Below the pieces are notes generated by a model that saw only the letters and a program-made list of their open reading frames with translations, ran no database searches and was not told the origin of the DNA. A DNA stretch of 64,000 nt from Caballeronia sp. dw_276 (GTDB taxonomy: Bacteria > Pseudomonadota > Gammaproteobacteria > Burkholderiales > Burkholderiaceae), in contig NZ_JAAVUV010000014.1 in assembly GCF_018449635.1 (NCBI RefSeq), forward strand, positions 124,001 through 188,000, read 5' to 3'. The first letter of the stretch is position 1. The number at the start of each line of letters is the position of its first letter. The position numbers and the translations under genes are program-made. Shown in pieces: positions 8,202 to 15,894 of the stretch.

Positions 8202-9149
8202 TCAACGCGTGCGAAACTCAGTCACGAGCGGCGCGCCATCGAAAAACGCTTTTAAATTTTCACGCACCAGTTGCGCCATCGCGCCGCGCGTCTCGACGGT
8301 CGCGCTGGAGCGGTGTGGCTGCAGCACGACGTTGTCCAGCGTGAAAAATCGCGGATCGATTGACGGCTCGTTCCAGAATACATCCAGCGCGGCGCCGCGA
8401 ATACGGCATTCGCTTAAGTATTCGAGCAATACGGGTTCATCGACAATACTTCCTCGCGCGATGTTCACCAGGATGCCATTGGGGCCGAGCGCGTCGAACA
8501 CGTCGCGGCTTACCAATCCCTGACTTTCCCGGTCCGCTGCGGCGCAGATCACGAGAAAGTCCGACTCGCGCGCAAGGGCCACGGCGCTGTCGCAATACGT
8601 GTAGTCGACGTCATCGAACCGAACGCGATCGTGATAGGCAACTGTCATGTCGAACGCGGCGGCGCGCCTGGTAAGCGCCCGTCCCACACGGCCGAGCCCG
8701 AGGACACCAAGCCGCTTGCCGAACATGCGCGTGGCGAGCGGTATCGCGGCTTTGCCCCATTGAGCGTCGCGCACGATGCGATCGTTTGCGGGGATCTGGC
8801 GCGCAATCGAAAGCAGCAGGCCGATGCCCATGTCGGCGACATCGCCGGTCAGCACATCGGGCGTATTCGTCACGCGAATGCCTCGCTTGGCTGCATGCGC
8901 GAGATCGATTGCATCGACGCCAACGCCATACGACACGATGATTTCGAGCGCTGGCAACGCGTCGATCAACTCGGCGCTCGCACCGGCTTCACCGTTGGTC
9001 GCGAGCGCGCGAATTCTCGAGCCGACTTCTGCGAGCAGTGCGCCGCGATTCGTGCAATCCGACAAGACATGCAGCGTGTAATGACGCTCCAGTTCGGCCA
9101 TGTCGCGCTCCGGATACCGGACGACTACCAGTAAATCCGTCTTGTGCAT
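8202..9149 (-). CDS. D-2-hydroxyacid dehydrogenase (NAD(P)-dependent, GhrB/2-ketogluconate reductase-like)
   Basis: 315 residues. Rossmann motif GLGRVGRALTRRA in the middle. The catalytic trio of the family is visible: Arg in VNIARGSIVDE, Glu in DVFWNEPSID and His in VLQPHRSSA. The family reduces 2-keto acids to D-2-hydroxyacids (or the reverse). In this setting it may interconvert a 2-keto sugar acid and its aldonate before dehydration. It is the first gene of the minus-strand pair with the dehydratase. SD GGGGAG lies 6 bases before the ATG. The upstream region carries the strong LacI-type palindrome at 9177-9194. Confidence 0.88.
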   Translation of the reverse strand: MHKTDLLVVVRYPERDMAELERHYTLHVLSDCTNRGALLAEVGSRIRALATNGEAGASAELIDALPALEIIVSYGVGVDAIDLAHAAKRGIRVTNTPDVLTGDVADMGIGLLLSIARQIPANDRIVRDAQWGKAAIPLATRMFGKRLGVLGLGRVGRALTRRAAAFDMTVAYHDRVRFDDVDYTYCDSAVALARESDFLVICAAADRESQGLVSRDVFDALGPNGILVNIARGSIVDEPVLLEYLSECRIRGAALDVFWNEPSIDPRFFTLDNVVLQPHRSSATVETRGAMAQLVRENLKAFFDGAPLVTEFRTR

Positions 9150-9176
9150 GCCATCTCCCCATGTTAGATTTGATTA

Positions 9177-9194
9177 ATGGTTACCGGTAACCAT
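9177..9194. promoter_or_regulatory. LacI-type operator, perfect 18-bp palindrome
   Basis: ATGGTTACCGGTAACCAT is perfectly self-complementary with the central CG that LacI-family proteins favour. It lies between the divergent dehydrogenase genes, 28 bases upstream of the 8202-9149 gene and 53 upstream of the 9248 gene, so one bound repressor could control both. It resembles the gluconate-repressor GntR operator (TTACC-GGTAA core) as I recall it from enteric bacteria. Confidence 0.75.
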
Positions 9195-9247
9195 ACCGCA
9201 CGATGAAACGCGTGTCCAGCAGTTGATCATTTCAAGGTAGCGAGACG

Positions 9248-10132
9248 ATGGCGAATTCAAAGGACCGAGCAGAGGGGATTGCCTTCCTCGGGATCGGCTT
9301 GATGGGGGAGCGGCAAGCCCGCGTGCTGCTCAAGGCAGGTTACCGGCTGACGGCGTGGAACCGTACCCGCGACAAAGCGGAGCGTTTGCAAGCGGACGGG
9401 GCGCGCATTGCGGACTCGCCGGTCGATGCCGTTCGCAATGCCGACATCGTGATTACGATGCTTGCAAACGGCGAGACGGTGCACGACGTCCTGTTCGCTC
9501 AAGGCGTGGCGCAGGCGCTGAGCGCTTGCGCGGTCGTCATCGACATGAGTTCGATCCGCCCCGACCAGGCGATCACTCACGCGCGCCTGCTTGCACAACG
9601 AGATGTTCAACATATCGATGCCCCCGTTTCAGGCGGCACGAGCGGCGCGGAAAACGCGACGCTCGCGATCATGTGCGGCGGCGATGCACAGGTTTTCGAG
9701 CGGGTATCGAATGTGTTGCGCTGCATGGGGCGGCCCGTGCTGATGGGCGCGCACGGTACGGGCCAACTCGCCAAGCTCGCGAATCAGATGATCGTGGGAA
9801 CGACTATTGGCGTGGTGGCGGAGGCGTTGTCATTGGTCGCGAAGGGCGGCGCGAACCCTGCAATGCTGATCGAAGCGCTCGCAGGCGGTTATGCCGACAG
9901 CACCATCCTGCGCATTCACGGCCGCCGCATGGTCGATGAGAATTTCGAGGTCAGCGGCCGGTCGAGCTCGCAACTCAAGGATCTTCACAACGCGTTGCGC
10001 GCGGCGCAGGACGCTGGGGCATCAATGCCGTACACGCAACTCAGCGCACAGCTTTTCACGTCTCTCATAGAACAGCACGGCGATATCGATCACAGTGGAA
10101 TTGTGAAGATCATCGGCGCGCACGCAGCTTAA
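9248..10132 (+). CDS. NAD(P)-dependent beta-hydroxyacid dehydrogenase (HIBADH/GarR/LtnD family)
   Basis: 294 residues. N-terminal Rossmann motif IAFLGIGLMGERQARVL, substrate-binding loop DAPVSGGTSGAENATLAIM, and the catalytic-lysine block GQLAKLANQMIVG. The family includes 3-hydroxyisobutyrate dehydrogenase, tartronate semialdehyde reductase (GarR) and threonate dehydrogenase (LtnD). In a sugar-acid locus the last two are likelier. SD AAGGTAGCGAG precedes the ATG. It reads away from the operator at 9177-9194 and is followed after 119 bases by an MFS gene on the same strand, probably one transcription unit. Confidence 0.87.
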   Translation: MANSKDRAEGIAFLGIGLMGERQARVLLKAGYRLTAWNRTRDKAERLQADGARIADSPVDAVRNADIVITMLANGETVHDVLFAQGVAQALSACAVVIDMSSIRPDQAITHARLLAQRDVQHIDAPVSGGTSGAENATLAIMCGGDAQVFERVSNVLRCMGRPVLMGAHGTGQLAKLANQMIVGTTIGVVAEALSLVAKGGANPAMLIEALAGGYADSTILRIHGRRMVDENFEVSGRSSSQLKDLHNALRAAQDAGASMPYTQLSAQLFTSLIEQHGDIDHSGIVKIIGAHAA

Positions 10133-10251
10133 AACCGCGGCATAAAACCGCTTCATCCCAAACGTCCGCGCGTTCCGACACGGACGAAATACAAATATAT
10201 AAATAGCCGGGATTCAACCAACCGGCAAACCGATTTGCAAAGGAGACGCAA

Positions 10252-11625
10252 ATGGATTTGCAGCACCCCACGATACCTTCATCGCCGCTCGCCGATACCG
10301 CCATCAAGGCGCCGGTTTCTCCACAGCAATTGCGCCGCGCGATCCTGACAGGCGCGGTTGGAAGCGCCCTCGAATACTATGATTTTGCAATCTTCGGACT
10401 TGCATCGGCGCTGGTTTTCAGTCACATCTTCTTTCCGGCGCTGGGGGCAAAAGCAGGGCTTCTGGCGAGCTTTGGCACATACGGCGCCGGCTTTCTCGCG
10501 CGGCCTTTCGGTGGCCTGTTCTTTGGTTCCATCGGCGACAGGAAGGGGCGCAAGTTCGTTCTGCTCGTGACCATCGCGATCATGGGGGCATCGACCATGT
10601 TGATCGGCTTGCTGCCAAGCGGCACGATCGGCGCGATATCGCTGGTTGTTCTCCGGCTCGTGCAAGGGTTCGGCGCCGGCGCGGAACAGGCGGGGGCATC
10701 CACTCTCATGGCCGAAGTCGCGCCCGTCAAACAGCGCGGCTTCTTTGCGGCGCTGCCCTTCGTCGGCATCTTCGCGGGGCTGGGTCTCGCGACGGGCACG
10801 TTCAGCATCATGCAGCACGTGCTGGGCGAAGAGGCCATCCTGGCCTGGGCGTGGCGCATTCCGTTTGTATCGAGCGTAGTGCTGATCGGCGTCGCGGTCT
10901 GGATCCGGTTGCGCTTGCGTGAAAGTCCAACGTTCCTGAGCCTCGAAGGCGCGCACGCCGTCATCAAGTCGCCGATGAAAACCGTCATCACGCACGCGCG
11001 CCGTCCCGTGCTTGCCGCCACACTGATGCGCTTCGCCGAGCAGGGCGGATCGACCATCTACACGACGGTGGTCATCGCGTTCCTGGGCGGAACGGTTGCG
11101 GCGAAGATGGGCCTGAAACCGTCCGAACTGAGTTCGATCGGCACGACGGGCGCGCTGATCGCGAGCATGGCCAGCGTCATCACCACACCGATGTTCGGCG
11201 CGTTGTCGGATCGCATCGGGCGCATTGCGGTGTATCGGGGCGGCGCGATCTTCATGCTGCTGTGGTCGGTGCCGTCGTGGTACATGGTGAGCACGGGCAA
11301 GCCGCTATGGGTCGACATCGCGATGTTCGGCGGCCTCGCGCTTGGCGCAAACAGCATGCTCGGCGCGCAATGCGCCCACTTCTCCGAACTCTTCGGCAAC
11401 CGCTACCGGTATTCGGGCGTGGCGCTCGCGCGCGAACTGGGCGCGGTGCTGTCGGGCGGAATCGCGCCCTTGCTCGGCATCTACCTGATCGGGCTCTCCG
11501 ATGGCGCGTTCTGGGTCATGGGCATCTACATGGCGGTTTTGTCGGCGATCACGCTGGTCGGCGTGTCCTTATCGACGGAAACGCGCAGGCGCGACCTGAC
11601 CTTGCTGGACGACGCCGTGCACTGA
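10252..11625 (+). CDS. MFS transporter, metabolite:H+ symporter (MHS) type
   Basis: 457 residues with about 12 hydrophobic helices. Near the N terminus is GSALEYYDFAIFGLASALV, the signature opening of the MHS branch (ShiA, KgtP, proline/betaine and dicarboxylate carriers). The loop 2-3 motif GSIGDRKGRKFVLL follows. SD aaaggagac lies 5 bases before the ATG. It probably imports an organic or sugar acid into the cytoplasm, in company with the upstream beta-hydroxyacid dehydrogenase. Two unrelated MFS carriers in one locus suggests two substrates or an importer plus a product carrier. A terminator-like hairpin follows at 11637-11672. Confidence 0.87.
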   Translation: MDLQHPTIPSSPLADTAIKAPVSPQQLRRAILTGAVGSALEYYDFAIFGLASALVFSHIFFPALGAKAGLLASFGTYGAGFLARPFGGLFFGSIGDRKGRKFVLLVTIAIMGASTMLIGLLPSGTIGAISLVVLRLVQGFGAGAEQAGASTLMAEVAPVKQRGFFAALPFVGIFAGLGLATGTFSIMQHVLGEEAILAWAWRIPFVSSVVLIGVAVWIRLRLRESPTFLSLEGAHAVIKSPMKTVITHARRPVLAATLMRFAEQGGSTIYTTVVIAFLGGTVAAKMGLKPSELSSIGTTGALIASMASVITTPMFGALSDRIGRIAVYRGGAIFMLLWSVPSWYMVSTGKPLWVDIAMFGGLALGANSMLGAQCAHFSELFGNRYRYSGVALARELGAVLSGGIAPLLGIYLIGLSDGAFWVMGIYMAVLSAITLVGVSLSTETRRRDLTLLDDAVH

Positions 11626-11636
11626 TTTCATTGCGC

Positions 11637-11672
11637 AAAACGGGCGCAAACCATTGTTGCGAATCCCGTTTT
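11637..11672 (+). terminator. Likely terminator after the MHS transporter
   Basis: AAAACGGG + CGCAA pair with TTGCG + CCCGTTTT, with a small bulge and a 7-base loop. The hairpin closes on TTTT directly after the stop of the transporter gene. Confidence 0.6.
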
Positions 11673-11727
11673 GGCGGGGCGTTTATCGCGGGCAAACAGG
11701 GGGCCAGAAGGGCGCGGATGTTATACT

Positions 11728-11896
11728 TCGCGCGCTTTACAGAGTGCCCGTTCGTTGACCGAGCGTACTTTCGAGGTGCAACGCGGTTCATCGAATCGTG
11801 CAACGCCTTGACTGATAAGGCTCACCGGCAGGAGGTCGTACCTCGTCCACACCGGCCGAATTCACGAGAAAGGCGAACTCCGGTTCGCCTTTTTTA
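11728..11896 (+). ncRNA. Candidate intergenic small RNA with own promoter and terminator
   Basis: No ORF explains this stretch. A -10-like TATACT lies at 11722-11727, followed by about 165 bases with several local hairpins (CGGTTC/GAATCG at about 11783-11797, CCTT/AAGG at 11806-11820, GAGGT/ACCTC at about 11832-11844) and a strong intrinsic terminator at 11871-11896. GTGCAACGC occurs twice (11776-11784 and 11798-11806). The transcript would end 52 bases before the ppiD-like gene, so it could be a free sRNA or an attenuated leader. It does not fit tRNA, 6S, SRP or tmRNA. Confidence 0.45.
11871..11896 (+). terminator. Strong intrinsic terminator upstream of the ppiD-like gene
   Basis: AGGCGAAC / GTTCGCCT stem with a 4-base loop, followed by a run of six T's. 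It stands before, not after, a protein gene, so it must end a separate upstream RNA. Confidence 0.88.
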
Positions 11897-11947
11897 TTGC
11901 CCGCTGCTGTAACATCGGGCGTTTCGTATTAGGCAGAATCGTCACGC

Positions 11948-13882
11948 ATGCTCGACTTTTTCCGTAACCACCAACGCCTGATGATGGCCCTTTTGATCCT
12001 GATCGTCGTGCCGGGATTGGGTATCGTGGGTGTCCAGGGTTTCAGCAGTTTCTTCGACGAAAACGCAAACGTCGCCAGCGTCAACGGCCACAAGATCACG
12101 CGTGTCGAATACGACGGCGCAATGCGCCAGCAAGTCGATCGCGCGCGTCAGATGCTCGGCGCGCAGTTCGACCCGAAGATGTTCGAATCGCCGCAAATGC
12201 GCGCGTCGCTGATCGACAGCCTCGTTCAACAGCGCGTTCTCGCCGACGAAACCCAGCGCCTGCATTTGACCGCATCGGATCAGGCAGTGCGCCGCGCGCT
12301 GCTCGCCGACCCGACGATCGCATCGTTGAGAAAGCCCGATGGTTCCATCGACCTGGATCAGTATAAGCAACTGCTCGCCATGCAGGGCATCACGCCCGAG
12401 CAATACGACGAGCGCGTACGTTACGGTCTTGCAACCGATCAGCTTCCCTCGAGCATCCAGTCGACCGCGTTCACGTCGAAGACGCTCGCGCAGAGTTTGA
12501 CCGAGATCGCCGAACAGCGCCGCGACGTGCAGGGCCTCGCGTTCCGCACGGCCGATTACACCGCGAAGATCCAGCCGACCGACGCCCAACTTAAGGCGTA
12601 TTACGACGCGCATAGCGCAGAATTGAAGACGCCGGAATCGGCAAGCATCCAGTATTTGGTGATGTCCCCGGCGACTTTGGCAACGGCTATCAAGCCCACG
12701 GACGCCGATCTCAAGAAGTACTACGACGACAATATCGCGCGCTTCAAGACGCAGGCCGAAGTGCGCGCGAGCCACATCCTGATCACGGCACCGAAGGACG
12801 CAAGCGCGGCGGACAAAGCCAAGGCGAAGGCGCAAGCCGACGCGTTGCTAGCGCAAGTGAAGGCGCATCCGGACCAGTTCGCGCAGATTGCGCAGAAGGA
12901 ATCGCAAGATCCGGGTTCGGCATCGAAGGGCGGCGATCTGGGTTACTTCTCGCACGGCATGATCGCGGGTGGCAAGGCATTCGACGACGCTGCGTTCGGC
13001 CTGAAGAAGGGCGAGATCAGCGGCGTGGTGCAGACGGATTTCGGTTATCACATCATCCAGGCAACGGACGTGAAGCCTTCCGCCACTCAGTCGTTCGACG
13101 AAGTGAAGGATCAGATCACGCGTGACGTCACTGCTACGCAAGCGGCGAAAAACCTGGCGGAGCAAGCCGAAGGTTTCACGTCGATCGTCTACGAAAAATC
13201 GAAGACGCTGCAACCCGCCGCCGATAAATACAAGTTGCAGATCCAGACCGCGACGGTAGGACCGAAGCCCGATCCGAAGTTGCCTGCTGACAGCCCGCTG
13301 AACAATCCGAAGGTCCTGAACGCCATCTTCGCAGCGGACGCGGTGAAGGAACGCAACAACACGCAGGCTATCGATATCGGCAACAGCACGCTGATCGCGG
13401 CACGTGTGACGGACTACAAGCCATCTGCTGTACCAGCGCTGGATACGATCAAGGACGCTGTGCGCACCAAGGTCATCGCAGAGCAGGCAGCCGAAATGGC
13501 GCGCAAGGACGGCGCGGCGAAGCTTGCCGACGTACAGAAATCGAACTCAACGGCTGGTTTTTCATCGGTGGCGAAGGTTTCGCGTAACGACGCCCAGGGC
13601 GTTCCGCCCGCGGCGCTCGCTGCAATCTTCAAGGCGGACTCGTCGAAGCTGCCAACCTACGTGGGCGTCGATCTCGGCGCCGACGGTTACGCGATTTATC
13701 GTGTGAACGGGATCGAGAAGCCGGAGCCGGTTGCCGCAGACCGTCTGACGGGCGCGCAGCAACAAGTCGCGCAGGTTTATGCGCAGGCTGAGATGGAGTC
13801 GTATCTGGATGCTTTGAAGGCGCGCTCGAAGGTAAAGATCAATGCGCCGACCTCGAACGCACCGGCAGAGCAGCCGCAATAA
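11948..13882 (+). CDS. PpiD-like periplasmic folding factor (SurA_N plus parvulin domain, membrane-anchored)
   Basis: 644 residues. One N-terminal membrane anchor at about 12-32 (MMALLILIVVPGLGIVGVQG), then a SurA_N-like chaperone domain (VASVNGHKITRVEYDGAMRQ through about 190). A parvulin-type prolyl isomerase domain follows at about 270-380 (VRASHILITAPKD, GGDLGYFSHGMIAGGKAFDD, DFGYHIIQATDV), with a second degenerate region near the C terminus. The protein would sit on the periplasmic face of the inner membrane and help newly secreted outer-membrane proteins fold. Its size matches PpiD (about 620-650). Transcription ends at the palindromic terminator 13903-13940. Confidence 0.93.
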   Translation: MLDFFRNHQRLMMALLILIVVPGLGIVGVQGFSSFFDENANVASVNGHKITRVEYDGAMRQQVDRARQMLGAQFDPKMFESPQMRASLIDSLVQQRVLADETQRLHLTASDQAVRRALLADPTIASLRKPDGSIDLDQYKQLLAMQGITPEQYDERVRYGLATDQLPSSIQSTAFTSKTLAQSLTEIAEQRRDVQGLAFRTADYTAKIQPTDAQLKAYYDAHSAELKTPESASIQYLVMSPATLATAIKPTDADLKKYYDDNIARFKTQAEVRASHILITAPKDASAADKAKAKAQADALLAQVKAHPDQFAQIAQKESQDPGSASKGGDLGYFSHGMIAGGKAFDDAAFGLKKGEISGVVQTDFGYHIIQATDVKPSATQSFDEVKDQITRDVTATQAAKNLAEQAEGFTSIVYEKSKTLQPAADKYKLQIQTATVGPKPDPKLPADSPLNNPKVLNAIFAADAVKERNNTQAIDIGNSTLIAARVTDYKPSAVPALDTIKDAVRTKVIAEQAAEMARKDGAAKLADVQKSNSTAGFSSVAKVSRNDAQGVPPAALAAIFKADSSKLPTYVGVDLGADGYAIYRVNGIEKPEPVAADRLTGAQQQVAQVYAQAEMESYLDALKARSKVKINAPTSNAPAEQPQ

Positions 13883-13902
13883 GCTGAACTGAAGGCAGTA
13901 AT

Positions 13903-13940
13903 AAAAAAGCCCCGCTGGCCAAAACCAGCGGGGCTTTTTT
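13903..13940. terminator. Perfect bidirectional terminator between ppiD-like gene and small lipoprotein gene
   Basis: 16-bp perfect arms, AAAAAAGCCCCGCTGG and its complement, around a 6-base loop, with an A-run on one side and a T-run on the other. It serves the two convergent genes. Confidence 0.95.
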
Positions 13941-13955
13941 GCGACTAAATGCGAT

Positions 13956-14297
13956 TTACAGGCAAGCCTGGATGTCGCCGGTGGCGTCGCTGCCACCTGC
14001 GCCTGCAGCGCGGAAGCCGACCCATGAACCCGGGCCCGAATAGTTCGGACGCACGACGGCGGCGGCGCCGTTCGGCGGTTGCTGACCCGGAACGTAGACA
14101 TCGGCTGCCATGTCGTTCGCGAGCGTGTCCTGCGAGACTACTTGTTGCTGTGATTTATCGGCCCATTTCTGCGCGATACATTGTGCGACGACCTTGGGCG
14201 GCTGCTGGCTCGTGCCGACCTGGCTGACGTTGGCGGGCGGTTGAGCGGCGCAAGCCGAGATCGCGACGGTCATAGCGAGAATTGGTAAATATTTCAC
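13956..14297 (-). CDS. Small lipoprotein of unknown function
   Basis: 113 residues from a GTG start at 14297. The frame could extend 8 codons further, but AGGAGGT sits just upstream of this GTG (14301-14307), which decides the start. The N terminus (KYLPILAMTVAISAC) is a lipoprotein signal with lipobox ISAC, so the mature protein would be lipidated on that Cys. The remainder is polar, has a pair of distant cysteines (QCIAQKW and the C-terminal QACL) that could form a disulfide, and a Pro/Gly-rich middle. I do not recognise a domain. Confidence 0.75.
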   Translation of the reverse strand: MKYLPILAMTVAISACAAQPPANVSQVGTSQQPPKVVAQCIAQKWADKSQQQVVSQDTLANDMAADVYVPGQQPPNGAAAVVRPNYSGPGSWVGFRAAGAGGSDATGDIQACL

Positions 14298-14460
14298 GTT
14301 ACCTCCTTTCAATGCGCTCACATGCGGAGCCGGGGTTTTTCAGGGTTACGCGAAAATGTGATGCTTCAATCGTGGCCTTTCTTCGCGCATGGCTGAAAGC
14401 CGGCTGGACGACGCATGACGGGGTTTAAACGTGAATCGCTTCAAGACGGCTAAATCCCCA

Positions 14461-15138
14461 TCATTTCGATGGCGTGCCCAGCAATGGTCTCAAAACTGGC
14501 CAGACGTTGTTCAATAGCAAAGGCTGGGCCTGAGGGGTCGGATGAATTTGATCGGCCTGGAACATCTCGGGCTTGTTCTCTATGCCTGCAAGCAGAAACG
14601 GCACGAGCGGCACATGCTTTTCCTTCGATAATTTTTCGTACACGCCATGGAATTTTTGCGAGTAGTCCGGGCCATAGTTAGGCGGAACGTACATGCCGAC
14701 GAGTAAAACCTTCGCGTTCACGGCCTGCGACTTTTCGATGATCGAGCGCAAGTTGTCTTCGGTGGTGGCAAGCGGGACGCCACGCAAGGCGTCGTTGGCG
14801 CCCAGTTCCACGATCACTACCTTCGGCTTGATCCGGTTGAGCGCGGCGGGCAGGCGGGCAAGACCGCCGCTGGTCGTGTCGCCGCTGATGCTTGAATTGG
14901 CAACGCTATAATCGAAGCGCTCTTGCGTGAGCTTCTTGCGCATCAGATTGACCCACCCAGTGTCGCGCGGCAGGCCGTATTCCGCAGAGATGCTGTCGCC
15001 GAGAACCACAATGGCTGGCGCAGCCGCGGGCGCGGCCATGGCAGTATTAGCCAAGGCATCGGCCGCACGTGCCGGCGCCGTGGCCGCGCATCCGACCATC
15101 GCCAGCAGCGCCAATGTGGCGCGTGGTGTCCAGTTCAC
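14461..15138 (-). CDS. tesA: SGNH-fold arylesterase / lysophospholipase (TesA-like)
   Basis: 225 residues from GTG at 15138. The SGNH blocks are present: GDSISAEYG (catalytic Ser), GGLARLPAAL (Gly), ELGANDALRG (Asn) and DQIHPTPQAQP (catalytic Asp and His). A signal peptide (TLALLAMVGCAATAPARA) directs it to the periplasm. TesA-type enzymes hydrolyse acyl esters and thioesters. The start is debatable: ATG at 15153 is in frame, but GGAGAG inside that codon stretch is well placed (7 bases) for the GTG. The divergent ybbA gene starts at 15152, a pairing also found in Escherichia coli. Confidence 0.9.
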   Translation of the reverse strand: MNWTPRATLALLAMVGCAATAPARAADALANTAMAAPAAAPAIVVLGDSISAEYGLPRDTGWVNLMRKKLTQERFDYSVANSSISGDTTSGGLARLPAALNRIKPKVVIVELGANDALRGVPLATTEDNLRSIIEKSQAVNAKVLLVGMYVPPNYGPDYSQKFHGVYEKLSKEKHVPLVPFLLAGIENKPEMFQADQIHPTPQAQPLLLNNVWPVLRPLLGTPSK

Positions 15139-15151
15139 CTTAAGTCTCTCC

Positions 15152-15853
15152 ATGCCAAACAATATCGAACCAGTCATTGAAGTACGGGGTTTAAGCAAGC
15201 GGGTGAAGGACGCGACAGGTGAATTGATCATCCTCGATCAGATCGACCTGTCGATAGAAAAAGGCAGCAGCGTCGCAATCGTCGGCGCGTCAGGCTCAGG
15301 CAAGTCTACTTTGCTCGGGCTGCTTGCGGGTTTGGACAGCGCGAGCAGCGGGTCGGTTCGTTTGCTCGGGCGCGACCTCGGAGCATTGAATGAAGACGAG
15401 CGGGCGGCGTTACGCAGTGGATCGGTGGGATTCGTGTTCCAGTCGTTCCAGCTGATGCCGCATCTGACCGCGCTGGAAAACGTGATGCTGCCGTTGGAAT
15501 TGCGAGGCGGCGTACCGCATAAAGAGATCACTTCGCGCGCACGCGATTTGCTCGAACAGGTTGGATTGGGTCAGCGGACCGCGCATTATCCGAAGCTTTT
15601 GTCGGGCGGCGAGCAACAACGCGTGGCGCTCGCGCGTGCGTTTGTAACGCACCCGGCCATTCTTTTCGCCGATGAACCCACAGGCAGCCTGGACGCTGCG
15701 ACGGGTTACGCGATCATCGACCTGATGTTCGAGATGAACAGACGCAACGGCGCGACGCTGATCCTCGTCACACACGACACCGAACTTGCCGAGCGCTGCG
15801 ATGCGACGGTGACCATTGAAGCCGGGCGAATCGTGAACGGTTTGAGCGTATAA
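15152..15853 (+). CDS. ybbA: ABC transporter ATP-binding protein (YbbA, LolD-like MacB family)
   Basis: 233 residues. Walker A at 45-52 (GASGSGKS), signature LSGGEQQRVALARAF, Walker B ILFADEPTGSLD, and the switch His in LVTHDTELAERC. These place it in the LolD/MacB-type group, which work with FtsX-like permeases and do not import solutes. The open frame extends 75 codons upstream across the tesA start, but MPNNIEPVIEVRGLSK is the family-like start. In Escherichia coli the partner permease ybbP follows; here a terminator and pgi follow instead, so no partner permease is adjacent. Confidence 0.9.
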   Translation: MPNNIEPVIEVRGLSKRVKDATGELIILDQIDLSIEKGSSVAIVGASGSGKSTLLGLLAGLDSASSGSVRLLGRDLGALNEDERAALRSGSVGFVFQSFQLMPHLTALENVMLPLELRGGVPHKEITSRARDLLEQVGLGQRTAHYPKLLSGGEQQRVALARAFVTHPAILFADEPTGSLDAATGYAIIDLMFEMNRRNGATLILVTHDTELAERCDATVTIEAGRIVNGLSV

Positions 15854-15860
15854 AAACAAA

Positions 15861-15886
15861 AGGCGTCTCGTGTGAACGAGACGCCT
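15861..15886 (-). terminator. Terminator of pgi (minus strand)
   Basis: AGGCGTCTCG / CGAGACGCCT with a 6-base loop. On the minus strand the hairpin is followed by TTTTGTTTTTA. It may also act weakly for ybbA. Confidence 0.85.
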
Positions 15887-15894
15887 CATACGGC

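Noticed and set aside
11728..11896. 6S RNA, SRP RNA or tmRNA
   Set aside because: The two ends do not pair into the long 6S-type stem, the SRP tetraloop/consensus is missing and no tRNA-like ends are seen; kept only as an unclassified candidate.
5003..11947. Genomic island inserted at tRNA-Asp
   Set aside because: No integrase gene and no direct repeat of the tRNA 3' end was found at the far side, so integration at the tRNA is not supported even though a catabolic block sits beside it.
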